A DNA stretch of 64,000 nt. It comes from Chitinophaga pinensis (GTDB lineage: Bacteria > Bacteroidota > Bacteroidia > Chitinophagales > CAIOSU01). The stretch covers positions 1-64,000 of the forward strand of contig CAMDKI010000010.1 of assembly GCA_945901065.1 (NCBI GenBank), in the 5' to 3' direction. The notes beneath the pieces are model-generated. The model was not told the origin of the DNA and did not search any database. It saw only the letters and a program-made list of their open reading frames with translations. This document shows, piece by piece, positions 15,478 through 23,461 of the stretch. The stretch's first letter is position 1, and each line of letters begins with the position of its first letter. A program made the translations under genes and the position numbers.

Positions 15478-16232
15478 TAGGTTGTTTTGTGTCCTGCTTT
15501 TACGGCTCCTGCCATTTCGGGCAGCAGGTTGGGTTCTTCTTCAAACGCGGTACCAATTACTACAACATCGGCTCCGGCTTTGCACGCCTCGTAGGCAGCT
15601 TTGCCAGTGCGTATGCCACCACCGACTATTAAAGGTACTGTTATCTGGCCGCTCACAGCTGCTATAGTTTCCAGGCTCACGGGCTGTTTAGCACCGCTAC
15701 CAGCCTCAAGGTAAATGAGTTTCAAGCCCAATTGCTCGCCGGCCAAGGCCGTTAGGGCTGCAATTTCCGGCTTGTTGGTGGGTATGGGCAAGGTGTTGCT
15801 TATGTACGATACGGTGGTAGGGGCTCCGCCGTCTATTAATATATATCCGGTAGGCAGCAATTCCAAGCCACTTTGTTTTAAAGCCGCAGCGGCCTGTACC
15901 TGTTGGCCGATAAGCAAATCGGCATTTCGGCCCGAAATGAGCGAAAGCAAAAGTATGCCATCAGCAAGTGGGGTAATCTGCGCCGGGCTGCCAGGGAACA
16001 AAATAACCGGTATATTGCTATGCTGTTTCAGGGTGTTTATGCAAGCACCTAACTGTTGGTGTACCATTAAACTACCGCCCACCAAAAATAAATCGACTTG
16101 GTTGGCGCTTGCCAATAGCGCAAGGGTTGTCCAAGTATCGGTGTTTCCCTTATCCGGGTCAATCAATACTGCCAGTAGCTTTTGCCCATTGGCTTTGGCA
16201 TTTAGTAGGGTTTGGTAGTGGTTTGGTATCAC
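15477..16232 (-). CDS. geranylgeranylglyceryl/heptaprenylglyceryl phosphate synthase
   Basis: A TIM-barrel prenyltransferase of 251 residues that couples a polyprenyl diphosphate to sn-glycerol-1-phosphate (GGGPS/PcrB family). Visible motifs are LLAVLIDPDKG at the N-terminus, FPGSPAQI, YLEAGSGA and the phosphate-binding VGGGIRTG followed by GADVVVIGTAFEE. Bacteroidota members are known; in archaea the family makes ether lipids, while the bacterial product depends on the prenyl chain length. It shares an operon with rsgA (one-base overlap). The mevalonate genes 7 kb away could supply its prenyl precursor. Confidence 0.93.
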   Translation of the reverse strand: MIPNHYQTLLNAKANGQKLLAVLIDPDKGNTDTWTTLALLASANQVDLFLVGGSLMVHQQLGACINTLKQHSNIPVILFPGSPAQITPLADGILLLSLISGRNADLLIGQQVQAAAALKQSGLELLPTGYILIDGGAPTTVSYISNTLPIPTNKPEIAALTALAGEQLGLKLIYLEAGSGAKQPVSLETIAAVSGQITVPLIVGGGIRTGKAAYEACKAGADVVVIGTAFEEEPNLLPEMAGAVKAGHKTT

Positions 16233-16337
16233 GCTTTAAAATTACAAATAATCGGCGGTCTGGAATTTTTTTTCAAAAAGTAATGACATGAGAAAACTTT
16301 GATGAGCGACGCGCGTATAAGAGCGTAAATCTAAATC

Positions 16338-16475
16338 ATGATTTCACTTGCATATATACTAACTCTGGGCGCCTTGGCCATTTTATTCAGTTGCAAATCA
16401 ATGGTTTATGGTCAATTGACTTATATTTTGGCTGCACGTGTAACTTTAAATGTAATCCATCGTAAAAGCAGGTAA
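16338..16475 (+). CDS. possible small membrane protein, 45 residues
   Basis: An ATG-initiated frame that encodes MISLAYILTLGALAILFSC at its start, a plausible hydrophobic segment or lipoprotein signal ending in Cys19, followed by 26 mixed residues. It lies alone in the gap upstream of the PD40 protein gene. No family is recognised and there is no conservation evidence, so it may be a chance frame. Confidence 0.25.
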   Translation: MISLAYILTLGALAILFSCKSMVYGQLTYILAARVTLNVIHRKSR

Positions 16476-16514
16476 GAAATTAACTTTTCTATTACCCGAT
16501 ACAAACTATCTATC

Positions 16515-17444
16515 ATGAAACGTACAAATAAGTTAGCTGGATTTGCCCTTCTTGGAATGTTCTTTATGGGAAGCGCCACCGTTAGCAACCTACGGATTAA
16601 TGCACCCGAAACACCAGTTTCGACAGTGCGTTCTTTTGAGTTTCAGTTTTCGAGCCAAGTAGAAGTTGGCGCCGAAATGATGCCACTGGTTGGTCAGCTT
16701 AGCAAAGATGGGAAAAGCATGTACCTTACTGGCCAAAACCACCAAGGTAAAAAGCAACTATACAAAATGAGTCGTACCAAAGCAGGTGCCGATTTTGGCA
16801 AACCGGAGCGTTTGGCAGGAGCAATAAATGATGGCAAATATGATATTATTATGCCTTCAGTTAGCAACGACGAACAAACCATGGTGTTTGTGCACAGTGC
16901 TAATGGCATGCAAAACGGTAACGACCTATACGTAGCCACTAAAGGCGCCACCGGTGAGTTTACGGCCATTCAAGCAATTGAGGCTGCCAACGACCCAAAC
17001 ATTAGCGATAGCTACCCTTGGTTGTCGGCCGATGGAAACCGCTTGTATTTTACCAAACAACAGGGCAGCAATATTACCTTTTATGTAACAGAGCGCACCG
17101 GTGCCGAAGGTTTCGGCAAACCAACTGAATTGGGTATTAAATTGCCAAAATCGAACAACAACATGAGTTGCCACTTGAGCAGCGATGAAAAGGAATTGTT
17201 TGTTTTATCGGGCGAAGTAATCTATTACTCAGCCCGCAAAAGCACTGCTGATAAATTTACCCTACCTGTTGAGATTGCAAACACCAGCAACAGCGGCTAT
17301 CTAAGCGGCATAACCCTTACCGATGATGCCAGCGAAATGTTCGTATACAACTCAGTTGGTTTCCGTAACACACAAATTTTGAAATTCAACAATAAGAGCA
17401 ACGATTCGAAGCCAGTGTTGACTACACCTGGGCATGAGAAATAA
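16515..17444 (+). CDS. secreted PD40/TolB-like beta-propeller protein
   Basis: A protein of 309 residues with an N-terminal signal peptide (MKRTNKLAGFALLGMFFMGS). It contains several WD40-like PD40 blades, recognisable by the recurring pattern of a serine or asparagine-aspartate turn followed by a hydrophobic strand, as in LSKDGKSMYLTGQ, VSNDEQTMVFVHS, LSADGNRLYFTKQ and LSSDEKELFVLSG. In Bacteroidota such domains often bind peptidoglycan or other envelope partners next to OmpA domains, but no OmpA domain is present here. It is likely periplasmic, of unknown function. A strong terminator follows. Confidence 0.8.
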   Translation: MKRTNKLAGFALLGMFFMGSATVSNLRINAPETPVSTVRSFEFQFSSQVEVGAEMMPLVGQLSKDGKSMYLTGQNHQGKKQLYKMSRTKAGADFGKPERLAGAINDGKYDIIMPSVSNDEQTMVFVHSANGMQNGNDLYVATKGATGEFTAIQAIEAANDPNISDSYPWLSADGNRLYFTKQQGSNITFYVTERTGAEGFGKPTELGIKLPKSNNNMSCHLSSDEKELFVLSGEVIYYSARKSTADKFTLPVEIANTSNSGYLSGITLTDDASEMFVYNSVGFRNTQILKFNNKSNDSKPVLTTPGHEK

Positions 17445-17472
17445 AGATAGATGGTTAGTTATTTGTTAGGAT

Positions 17473-17514
17473 AGCAAAGGAGCACTCTTCATTGGGGGCT
17501 CCTTTGCTGTTTTT
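17473..17514 (+). terminator. rho-independent terminator
   Basis: A perfect 11-bp stem AGCAAAGGAGC/GCTCCTTTGCT with a 14-base loop, followed by GTTTTT, 28 bases after the propeller gene. Confidence 0.9.
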
Positions 17515-17549
17515 GGTTTTGAGCGGAATGCCCGATATTGCAGGGTACT

Positions 17550-18986
17550 ATGAAACTGCTAAACTATATTAACGGCCAGTTGAATGAGCCCTTAAACGGA
17601 AAGTGGCTCGATAATATTGAACCAGCTACAGGGCTAGTATATAGCCAAATACCCGATAGCTCAGCCAATGATTTGCAACAGGCCGTGGATGCAGCTAGCG
17701 CCGCTTACCCAGCTTGGGCCGCTATTGATGCAGCCGAGCGAAGCCGTATTATGTTGCGCATAGCCCAGTTGATAGATGAAAACCATGAGCGTTTGGCACA
17801 AGCCGAAAGCCAAGATAATGGCAAGCCTGTGAGTTTGGCAAGGGCAATGGATATTTCTCGTGCAGCCGCCAACATAAGTTTTTTTGCCACTGCCATATTG
17901 CACCAAAGTACCGAAACACATTACAATCAGGGGCACTCGCTAAATTATACCTTACGCCAGCCAATTGGGGTAGTAGGTTGCATTTCGCCATGGAATTTGC
18001 CCCTATACCTCTTTACCTGGAAGATAGCCCCTGCATTGGCTGCCGGCAATACCGTTATTGCCAAACCATCGGAGATTACACCGCTTACAGCATTCTTGTT
18101 TTCACAGCTATGTATTGAGGCCGGGCTGCCAGCTGGTGTGCTCAACATTGTGCATGGGCGTGGTGGGCAAATAGGGCACGCTTTAGTTGAGCATCCTAAG
18201 GTAAAGGCTATTTCGTTTACGGGTGGCACGGCCACAGGTAAAGTGATTGCGGCTGCTGCGGCACCTATGTTCAAAAAACTATCGTTGGAGCTGGGTGGCA
18301 AAAACCCCAACATTATATTTGCTGATTGCGATTGGGAGGATATGCTCAATACTACCATTCGCTCATCGTTTGACAACCAAGGGCAGATTTGCCTTTGTGG
18401 CTCGAGGATAATTGTAGAGCGCAGCATGTATGAGCGATTCAAAACCGACTTTGTGGCCCGTGTAAAACAACTCCGCATTGGCGACCCAAGCGAGGACGTA
18501 AACATTGGTGCCGTGGTAAGCGAGCCCCACATGAACAAGATATTGGGTTACATTGAGTCGGCACGCCAGCAAGGCGCACAAATACTCTCGGGTGGCAATA
18601 GGGTGCTGGTACCTGGCCGGTGTGCCAACGGCTATTTTATAGAGCCTACCGTAATTGATGGGCTGGGCGCCAATTGCAACCTCAACCAAGAAGAGATATT
18701 TGGCCCGGTTGTTACCATTATCCCTTTCGATACCGTTGAAGAGGCACTGGACATAGCTAACGGAACGCCTTATGGCCTTGCCGCTACGCTCTGGACACAA
18801 AACTTAACTCGTTCGCACCAAATGGCCGAAAAGCTGGATAGTGGTATTGTATGGGTAAACTGCTGGCTGGTGCGCGACCTACGCACACCGTTTGGCGGGG
18901 TAAAGCAGAGTGGGTTAGGCCGTGAAGGAGGCTGGGAGGCGCTGAGGTTTTTTACCGAAGCCAAAAATGTATGCATCAAATTATAG
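17550..18986 (+). CDS. aldehyde dehydrogenase, AMSDH/ALDH8-like
   Basis: An NAD-dependent aldehyde dehydrogenase of 478 residues, started at the ATG at 17550. Catalytic residues are Asn149 (SPWNLP), Glu247 (LELGGKNP) and Cys281 (NQGQICLC). The C-terminal segment WVNCWLVRDLRTPFGG is characteristic of 2-aminomuconate and 2-hydroxymuconate semialdehyde dehydrogenases and animal ALDH8, where arginines bind the substrate carboxylates. With a 3-hydroxyanthranilate dioxygenase in the same window, a role downstream in kynurenine catabolism is likely. The decarboxylase that would link them is not in the window, so the exact substrate remains an inference. Confidence 0.83.
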   Translation: MKLLNYINGQLNEPLNGKWLDNIEPATGLVYSQIPDSSANDLQQAVDAASAAYPAWAAIDAAERSRIMLRIAQLIDENHERLAQAESQDNGKPVSLARAMDISRAAANISFFATAILHQSTETHYNQGHSLNYTLRQPIGVVGCISPWNLPLYLFTWKIAPALAAGNTVIAKPSEITPLTAFLFSQLCIEAGLPAGVLNIVHGRGGQIGHALVEHPKVKAISFTGGTATGKVIAAAAAPMFKKLSLELGGKNPNIIFADCDWEDMLNTTIRSSFDNQGQICLCGSRIIVERSMYERFKTDFVARVKQLRIGDPSEDVNIGAVVSEPHMNKILGYIESARQQGAQILSGGNRVLVPGRCANGYFIEPTVIDGLGANCNLNQEEIFGPVVTIIPFDTVEEALDIANGTPYGLAATLWTQNLTRSHQMAEKLDSGIVWVNCWLVRDLRTPFGGVKQSGLGREGGWEALRFFTEAKNVCIKL

Positions 18987-19059
18987 GTTGTGGCTGTGCC
19001 AAACCTTTTGTTAGATAGCTTGTTGGCTGTTTATTGTTCTAAAGTTATAATCCCTTATC

Positions 19060-20061
19060 ATGAAACCTATTCATTATTTGCTGTTTTTGTGCTTTTTGTC
19101 AGTGCTGGGTTGTTCGCAAACATTGCCAGCCTTTAAAGCTGAAGACCAACCGCCCATGCCTGATTATAGCAATGAGGCATACTGGTCCGGACTGCCTTTT
19201 AGGAACGATGCTACCGATGTGATACCCAATTATGAAACCTGGGTAAGCGATTCGCAAAAGACTGTTGATGTGTTCTACATCTATCCTACCATCTATAAAT
19301 TTGGTGATACCTGGAATGCCGATTTGAATAATAGCAAATTGAACAGACGGATTGATAAGTTACCCGTAAAGTTTCAAGCTACAGTGTTTAACGAAATGGG
19401 ACGGGTGTATGCACCACGTTATCGCCAAGGATGTATTGAAAGCTTTAGCGACTCGGCAAATGGACCCAAGGCACTTGCCTTTGCTTACGAAGATGTGAAA
19501 CTGGCTTTTGAATATTACATGGAGCATTACAACCAAGGCAGGCCTATCATTATTGCGTCGCATAGCCAAGGCACTTACCATGCTCGCAGATTGCTTAAGG
19601 AGTACTTTGACACTCCAGCCAAAAAACAACAATTAGTATGCGCTTACATTGTAGGTTATGCCATTTATCCTGACCAGTATGAAGTGCTAACACCTTGCAA
19701 AAATGCTTCCGAAACCAATTGCTATGTTACTTGGAGCAGCTTCGATGAGAATTTTTATTATCCCGATAGTGCTAACGATTTTTTAGTAGGTAAAGTAATT
19801 GTAAACCCAATTACATGGAACATAGATACTGCCGAATCACAAGGTAAAGGAGCTTTTTTGTTTAATCTAAACCGTAAAAAGCTTTTCGAAACCAGCGCGT
19901 ACATGCGCAATAATATGCTTTGGGTAGATACTAAGGTTCCGTTGTTTAAGTGCACCAACGTACTTCATTTGTTAGATTATAACCTGTTTTGGCACGACAT
20001 AAGAGCCAATGTAAAGCTGCGGGTAAATGCCTATCACAACTCAGCTAAGAGCACAAATTAG
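19060..20061 (+). CDS. DUF3089 alpha/beta-hydrolase lipoprotein
   Basis: A predicted lipoprotein of 333 residues, with lipobox LSVLGC and acylation site Cys18. The mature part matches DUF3089 proteins: a VDVFYIYPT strand near the start and the nucleophile elbow IIASHSQGT, whose serine lies in the G/H-x-S-x-G-type context, followed by helix and strand segments. These are esterase-like alpha/beta hydrolases, but substrates are not established. It is followed by a hairpin that may also end the oppositely oriented PspC gene. Confidence 0.82.
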   Translation: MKPIHYLLFLCFLSVLGCSQTLPAFKAEDQPPMPDYSNEAYWSGLPFRNDATDVIPNYETWVSDSQKTVDVFYIYPTIYKFGDTWNADLNNSKLNRRIDKLPVKFQATVFNEMGRVYAPRYRQGCIESFSDSANGPKALAFAYEDVKLAFEYYMEHYNQGRPIIIASHSQGTYHARRLLKEYFDTPAKKQQLVCAYIVGYAIYPDQYEVLTPCKNASETNCYVTWSSFDENFYYPDSANDFLVGKVIVNPITWNIDTAESQGKGAFLFNLNRKKLFETSAYMRNNMLWVDTKVPLFKCTNVLHLLDYNLFWHDIRANVKLRVNAYHNSAKSTN

Positions 20062-20083
20062 ACGGAATGGTTAAAAATGAAAA

Positions 20084-20107
20084 GAGCCCGGTGGCTAATC
20101 CGGGCTC
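20084..20107 (-). terminator. terminator hairpin (better on minus strand)
   Basis: An 8-bp perfect stem GAGCCCGG/CCGGGCTC. The T-rich tail is on the minus strand (TTTTCATTTTT), so it best serves the PspC/DUF2807 gene, about 80 bases beyond its end. Confidence 0.65.
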
Positions 20108-20186
20108 CTCGCTCACGCAGGTTATAATAAGGCTACTTATTACTACAAAGTAAAAAAATATAAATGAGTGAAAGATTTAAAAAATG

Positions 20187-22436
20187 TTAAGGTTTGCTAT
20201 TTATAGACGAAAAACCACTACTGTTAGACGAAACTTGTGGCGAACCTTTATAATCAACGCTACTAGCACCTGAGGCTTCGGCATCTAGTTCTTTGGTAGC
20301 ATATACCTCGGCACTACTCGCACCACTGGCATGTACTTTAACTTGGTCGGTTGTTAGTCCGAAGGCCAATATATCAGATGCGCCGTTTACCTCAGCGTTT
20401 AATTTTTGTGCGGTTCCGGAAATGTTTAGTTCGCTAGCGCCGCTTAAGTGAACGGTCAAGTTTTCGGTGTCAATGTTTAGGTTGCAATCGCTGGCTCCTG
20501 CCAATTCCATGTATAGCGAAGTAGGCTTAAATCCGCTCATATCGCCTTCACTGGCGCCAAGTATAATTACTTTTTCAAGTTCGGGGGTATATACCCATAC
20601 CGTTACATCGTTGTTCAGGCCAAACTCATTATCCTGTTTAATCGTTAGCTTGTTGCCAATGGTGTTTACAGTTACATGTTTCATCATACTTTTGTCTTCA
20701 AATACCACTTGGCTGCTGCTCGAAGGTATTAAGTGAAAATTAATGGCGCCGCTAATTTCTATCGATGTAAAGTTTGATACAGCCATAGTGTTATTGTTAG
20801 CAGCTACTGGCGGCATAGGTGCATTGGTGGCACCAGGTATGGCTGGCCCAGGTTTGTCGCCGCAGTCTAAGCAAGTAAGGCCATTGGGCATCATTTTCCA
20901 TGTATGGCCTATCATATCGCCATCATAGGCATTGTCAACGTTTTTTATATCATGTATTAGTTCCCTAATCTCGTTGCTGAAATATACCGATTGGCCTTCT
21001 GGCAGCAGTAGCTCCAACTTAACCTCTTGCCCTCTTATATGGTCTTCGGTAGGGAAGGTATAGAAGGCAGGGAAATAAAGACTGGCACTATCCTGTGCAA
21101 TATTATAAGTAATGTTTTGTAAACGGTAGTTGGCTTGGTCGGCATTTTGACCGCAAGCGATTACTGTTTTTTCCAGTATAAATTCACTGCCAGGAGCACG
21201 TTTTACGTTTAAGGTTATTTGGGCATCTTTGTCAACGTTGTATCGGCGCACATATAGGGTGTCGTTGTCTTCTAGGTATTTGCCCCAGCTGCCCAATGCC
21301 CTAAACCTATCTTGATTATGCTCGTCGTCCTTAATTTCAAGGCGCAAAATGCCATCAACAGGTGCCACAAGCACAATAGTTTCGGTTTTCTTGCGGGTAA
21401 TGTCCGTATGGCCTTTTAAATTGGTTACGGTATATACTACTAATACAAGGCCAACCAACATTAAGCCTATGGCGCCTAAGCTTAAACCTTTCAGATTGAG
21501 TCGCTTATTGATAATAATGGCGATTCCGGCATAGAGCATGTAAATCAACGGAATGAATATAATCAAGCCAAACCCAAGGATAGCAATTGTTATGCTCGCT
21601 GAGCCTTCAAACAAGTGGGGCAGCATGCTTAAGGCAATTCCCTCGTCGAACAACGACGGAATAGTAAAGCCCAATGAGAAACTAATGATAAGCACAATGG
21701 CCAGGATTACAAGGAATAGCCCAACTAATTTCCCCAAAATGTTAAAGAAAACACGGATAATAGTAGCAATAAAATCGACTAGACGGGACATAATACCTCT
21801 TGCCTTGTGACCTGTGTTGCCGCTGTTTATTCGGTTTTCTAGGTCACTCAGTTCTTCGCGTATGGTTTTTTCAATATTGTCAATGTTAATAGGCTCTCCG
21901 CGCATTTGCAGTTTCTCTGATGCAGTTTGTGCTTTCGGCACCAACACCAATAGTACCAAATACACTAAAAAGCTGCTACCTACACCTAAAAAGAACGTAA
22001 TTAAGAATACCAATCGAATCCAAATAGGATCAGCAATGCCGAAATATTCAGACAAACCAGAGGCCACGCCACCAATAACTTTGTCGTCGGGGTTGCGAAA
22101 CAGCCGGCGTTGCTTTTTGTCGTCTTGAGCCGTTCTTTTGCTAGTGCTTTGCGCTTCCTCGTCGTCTTCCAAAGGAATCTCGAAATCGTCGGGCTGGCCC
22201 ATCGTGCCAATAGTAAGCTCTACGTCTTCCGTGGTGATTACTTGGCGTTTGCCACCCAGGTATTCATAAAACATCTCGGCCAGGCGGCTCTCTATGTCCG
22301 ATATAATGTCGCTACCGCCTTTGGTATTGGCGTATTTAGCTTTTATCGATTCTAGATATTTCCAAAGCCGTTCGTAAGCAAGTTCATCAATTTGAAATAC
22401 TTGCCCTCCAAGGTTAATTGAAACGGTTTTATTCAT
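20187..22436 (-). CDS. PspC-domain membrane protein with C-terminal DUF2807 (GIN) domain
   Basis: An envelope protein of 749 residues. A cytoplasmic N-terminal part (about 1-110) is followed by a PspC domain (RLFRNPDDKVIGGVASGLSEYFG, about 110-170), several membrane segments up to about residue 340, an extracytoplasmic beta region, and a C-terminal repetitive DUF2807/GIN beta-helix from about 550 onward, whose repeats read like LSGASELNISG and VNGASDILAFG. It overlaps the upstream PadR gene by eight bases. PspC domains are associated with envelope-stress responses; a PadR-controlled PspC/DUF2807 unit is common in Bacteroidota, but its signal is not known. Confidence 0.88.
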   Translation of the reverse strand: MNKTVSINLGGQVFQIDELAYERLWKYLESIKAKYANTKGGSDIISDIESRLAEMFYEYLGGKRQVITTEDVELTIGTMGQPDDFEIPLEDDEEAQSTSKRTAQDDKKQRRLFRNPDDKVIGGVASGLSEYFGIADPIWIRLVFLITFFLGVGSSFLVYLVLLVLVPKAQTASEKLQMRGEPINIDNIEKTIREELSDLENRINSGNTGHKARGIMSRLVDFIATIIRVFFNILGKLVGLFLVILAIVLIISFSLGFTIPSLFDEGIALSMLPHLFEGSASITIAILGFGLIIFIPLIYMLYAGIAIIINKRLNLKGLSLGAIGLMLVGLVLVVYTVTNLKGHTDITRKKTETIVLVAPVDGILRLEIKDDEHNQDRFRALGSWGKYLEDNDTLYVRRYNVDKDAQITLNVKRAPGSEFILEKTVIACGQNADQANYRLQNITYNIAQDSASLYFPAFYTFPTEDHIRGQEVKLELLLPEGQSVYFSNEIRELIHDIKNVDNAYDGDMIGHTWKMMPNGLTCLDCGDKPGPAIPGATNAPMPPVAANNNTMAVSNFTSIEISGAINFHLIPSSSSQVVFEDKSMMKHVTVNTIGNKLTIKQDNEFGLNNDVTVWVYTPELEKVIILGASEGDMSGFKPTSLYMELAGASDCNLNIDTENLTVHLSGASELNISGTAQKLNAEVNGASDILAFGLTTDQVKVHASGASSAEVYATKELDAEASGASSVDYKGSPQVSSNSSGFSSINSKP

Positions 22437-22779
22437 GGCTGTTGTTGTTTTCTCGTTTAGAATTGGTAAGGTTCACGGCATACACCAAATCTTCCCAGGT
22501 TTGGTCTAGCTCTTCTAAAAATGCTTTGCCCTCGGGAGTGAGGTTAAAATACTTTCTGGGCGGTCCCGATGCACTTTCGCGCCATTCGTAGCTTAGTAGG
22601 CCGCTGTTTTTGAGCCTTGTAAGCAATGGATAAAGGGTGCCCTCTACTACCAGTAGCCTCGCATCCTTCAAGGTTTCCAGTATATCCGATGCATACACCT
22701 CTCCTCGGGCAATAATGGATAGGATACAGTATTCCAGTATCCCCTTGCGCATCTGCACTTTGGTGTTATCTACATTCAT
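22429..22779 (-). CDS. PadR-family transcriptional regulator
   Basis: A winged-helix repressor-type regulator of 116 residues, typical of the short PadR class. Signatures are MRKGILEYCILSII at the start of helix 1, the recognition region EGTLYPLLTRLKNSGLL, and the wing PPRKYFNLTPEG. It is the middle gene of a three-gene minus-strand operon and overlaps the PspC gene by eight bases, so it probably controls that gene. Two operator-like palindromes lie in the promoter gap upstream of the operon. Confidence 0.93.
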   Translation of the reverse strand: MNVDNTKVQMRKGILEYCILSIIARGEVYASDILETLKDARLLVVEGTLYPLLTRLKNSGLLSYEWRESASGPPRKYFNLTPEGKAFLEELDQTWEDLVYAVNLTNSKRENNNSHE

Positions 22780-22845
22780 GTTTATGTTTTTAGCCAGCAG
22801 CGCTGCCGGCGGTACATTTTTAAAGTTTGGTTGCAGGCTTTCGGG

Positions 22846-23193
22846 TTACCGTTGCACAAAGTCAATGGTCATTTGGTAGGTTTGGCCCTTTACTGGCAAA
22901 CTGAGCAAAGTGCCTTCTAGCCGCTGCTTTACATATTGCCCTAGTTGTGCCTCTTTTGCTTTTACCCTTATCACCTGTATTTCGCCGTTGTTGTTTACGT
23001 GAAATAGTATCTCTACCGTTCCACTCAATTCGTCGCTAAGTGCAAACGCAGGGTAGGGTATCTGTTTTGTTACTTCATTTTTTACTGATTCTAGAATTAC
23101 CGTTTCGGAGTTGCTGCTAGTTGCACAAGCATGTGGCGCGCCAAACAAAATCAAAAATCCGCCAAAGAATAGGGTAATAATGAGCTTTTTCAT
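22846..23193 (-). CDS. small secreted TonB C-terminal-like protein
   Basis: A 115-residue protein with a signal peptide (MKKLIITLFFGGFLILFG). The mature part resembles an isolated TonB_C domain: YPAFALSDELSGTVEILFHVNNNG followed by IQVIRVKAKEAQLGQYV, with the usual strand-turn-strand-helix order. No N-terminal TonB membrane anchor or proline-rich region is present. It is the first gene of the operon with PadR and PspC and may sense or shape the envelope; its function is unknown. Confidence 0.65.
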   Translation of the reverse strand: MKKLIITLFFGGFLILFGAPHACATSSNSETVILESVKNEVTKQIPYPAFALSDELSGTVEILFHVNNNGEIQVIRVKAKEAQLGQYVKQRLEGTLLSLPVKGQTYQMTIDFVQR

Positions 23194-23223
23194 TGCTACA
23201 GTTTTTATTGGTTAAAAATATCC

Positions 23224-23244
23224 GCCTACGAGTTGCAGGGTTCG
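23224..23244. repeat. short heptad run, GTTGCAG type
   Basis: Three units CCTACGA, GTTGCAG, GGTTCGA about 30 bases upstream of the TonB_C-like gene start. Weak on its own, but similar to 4799 and 10703. Confidence 0.35.
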
Positions 23245-23297
23245 ATACCTTTTATTACCTATCTACGAATAGCCATTTCACAGATAACTAACTTAAG

Positions 23298-23319
23298 GTA
23301 CTTGTTGATACAAAGATAC
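23298..23319. promoter_or_regulatory. second operator-like site, degenerate
   Basis: GTACTTGTTGATACAAAGATAC aligns with the palindrome at 23332 (shared GTACT, ATACAAAG). It lies 34 bases away and is a weaker match. Confidence 0.35.
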
Positions 23320-23331
23320 AACCATTAAAAG

Positions 23332-23352
23332 GTACTATGCAATACAAAGTAC
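23332..23352. promoter_or_regulatory. candidate PadR operator palindrome
   Basis: GTACTATGCAATACAAAGTAC is a 21-bp interrupted palindrome with 8 of 10 positions symmetric (GTACT-TG-A/T-CA-AGTAC). It lies in the gap between the divergent TonB_C-like/PadR/PspC operon and the DUF3078 gene. PadR proteins usually bind such dyads near their own promoters. Confidence 0.5.
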
Positions 23353-23419
23353 TATAAAAATTATCCTTATTATCATAGGTTGTTGATTTTCAACGTTATA
23401 AAATTTATGGAAAGACTAT

Positions 23420-23427
23420 TATCTTTG
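23420..23427 (+). promoter_or_regulatory. -7 element before the DUF3078 gene
   Basis: TATCTTTG fits TAnnTTTG and lies 34 bases before the start. A -33 TTG at suitable spacing is not evident. Confidence 0.35.
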
Positions 23428-23461
23428 GCGGCTGATATTTTTCCATTTAAAGTTGACTTAC

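Noticed and set aside
22829-22856. Heptad array at the end of the TonB_C-like gene
   Set aside because: The units (GGTTGCA, GGCTTTC, GGGTTAC, CGTTGCA) are too diverged and half lie in coding sequence; the 7-base step may be chance.
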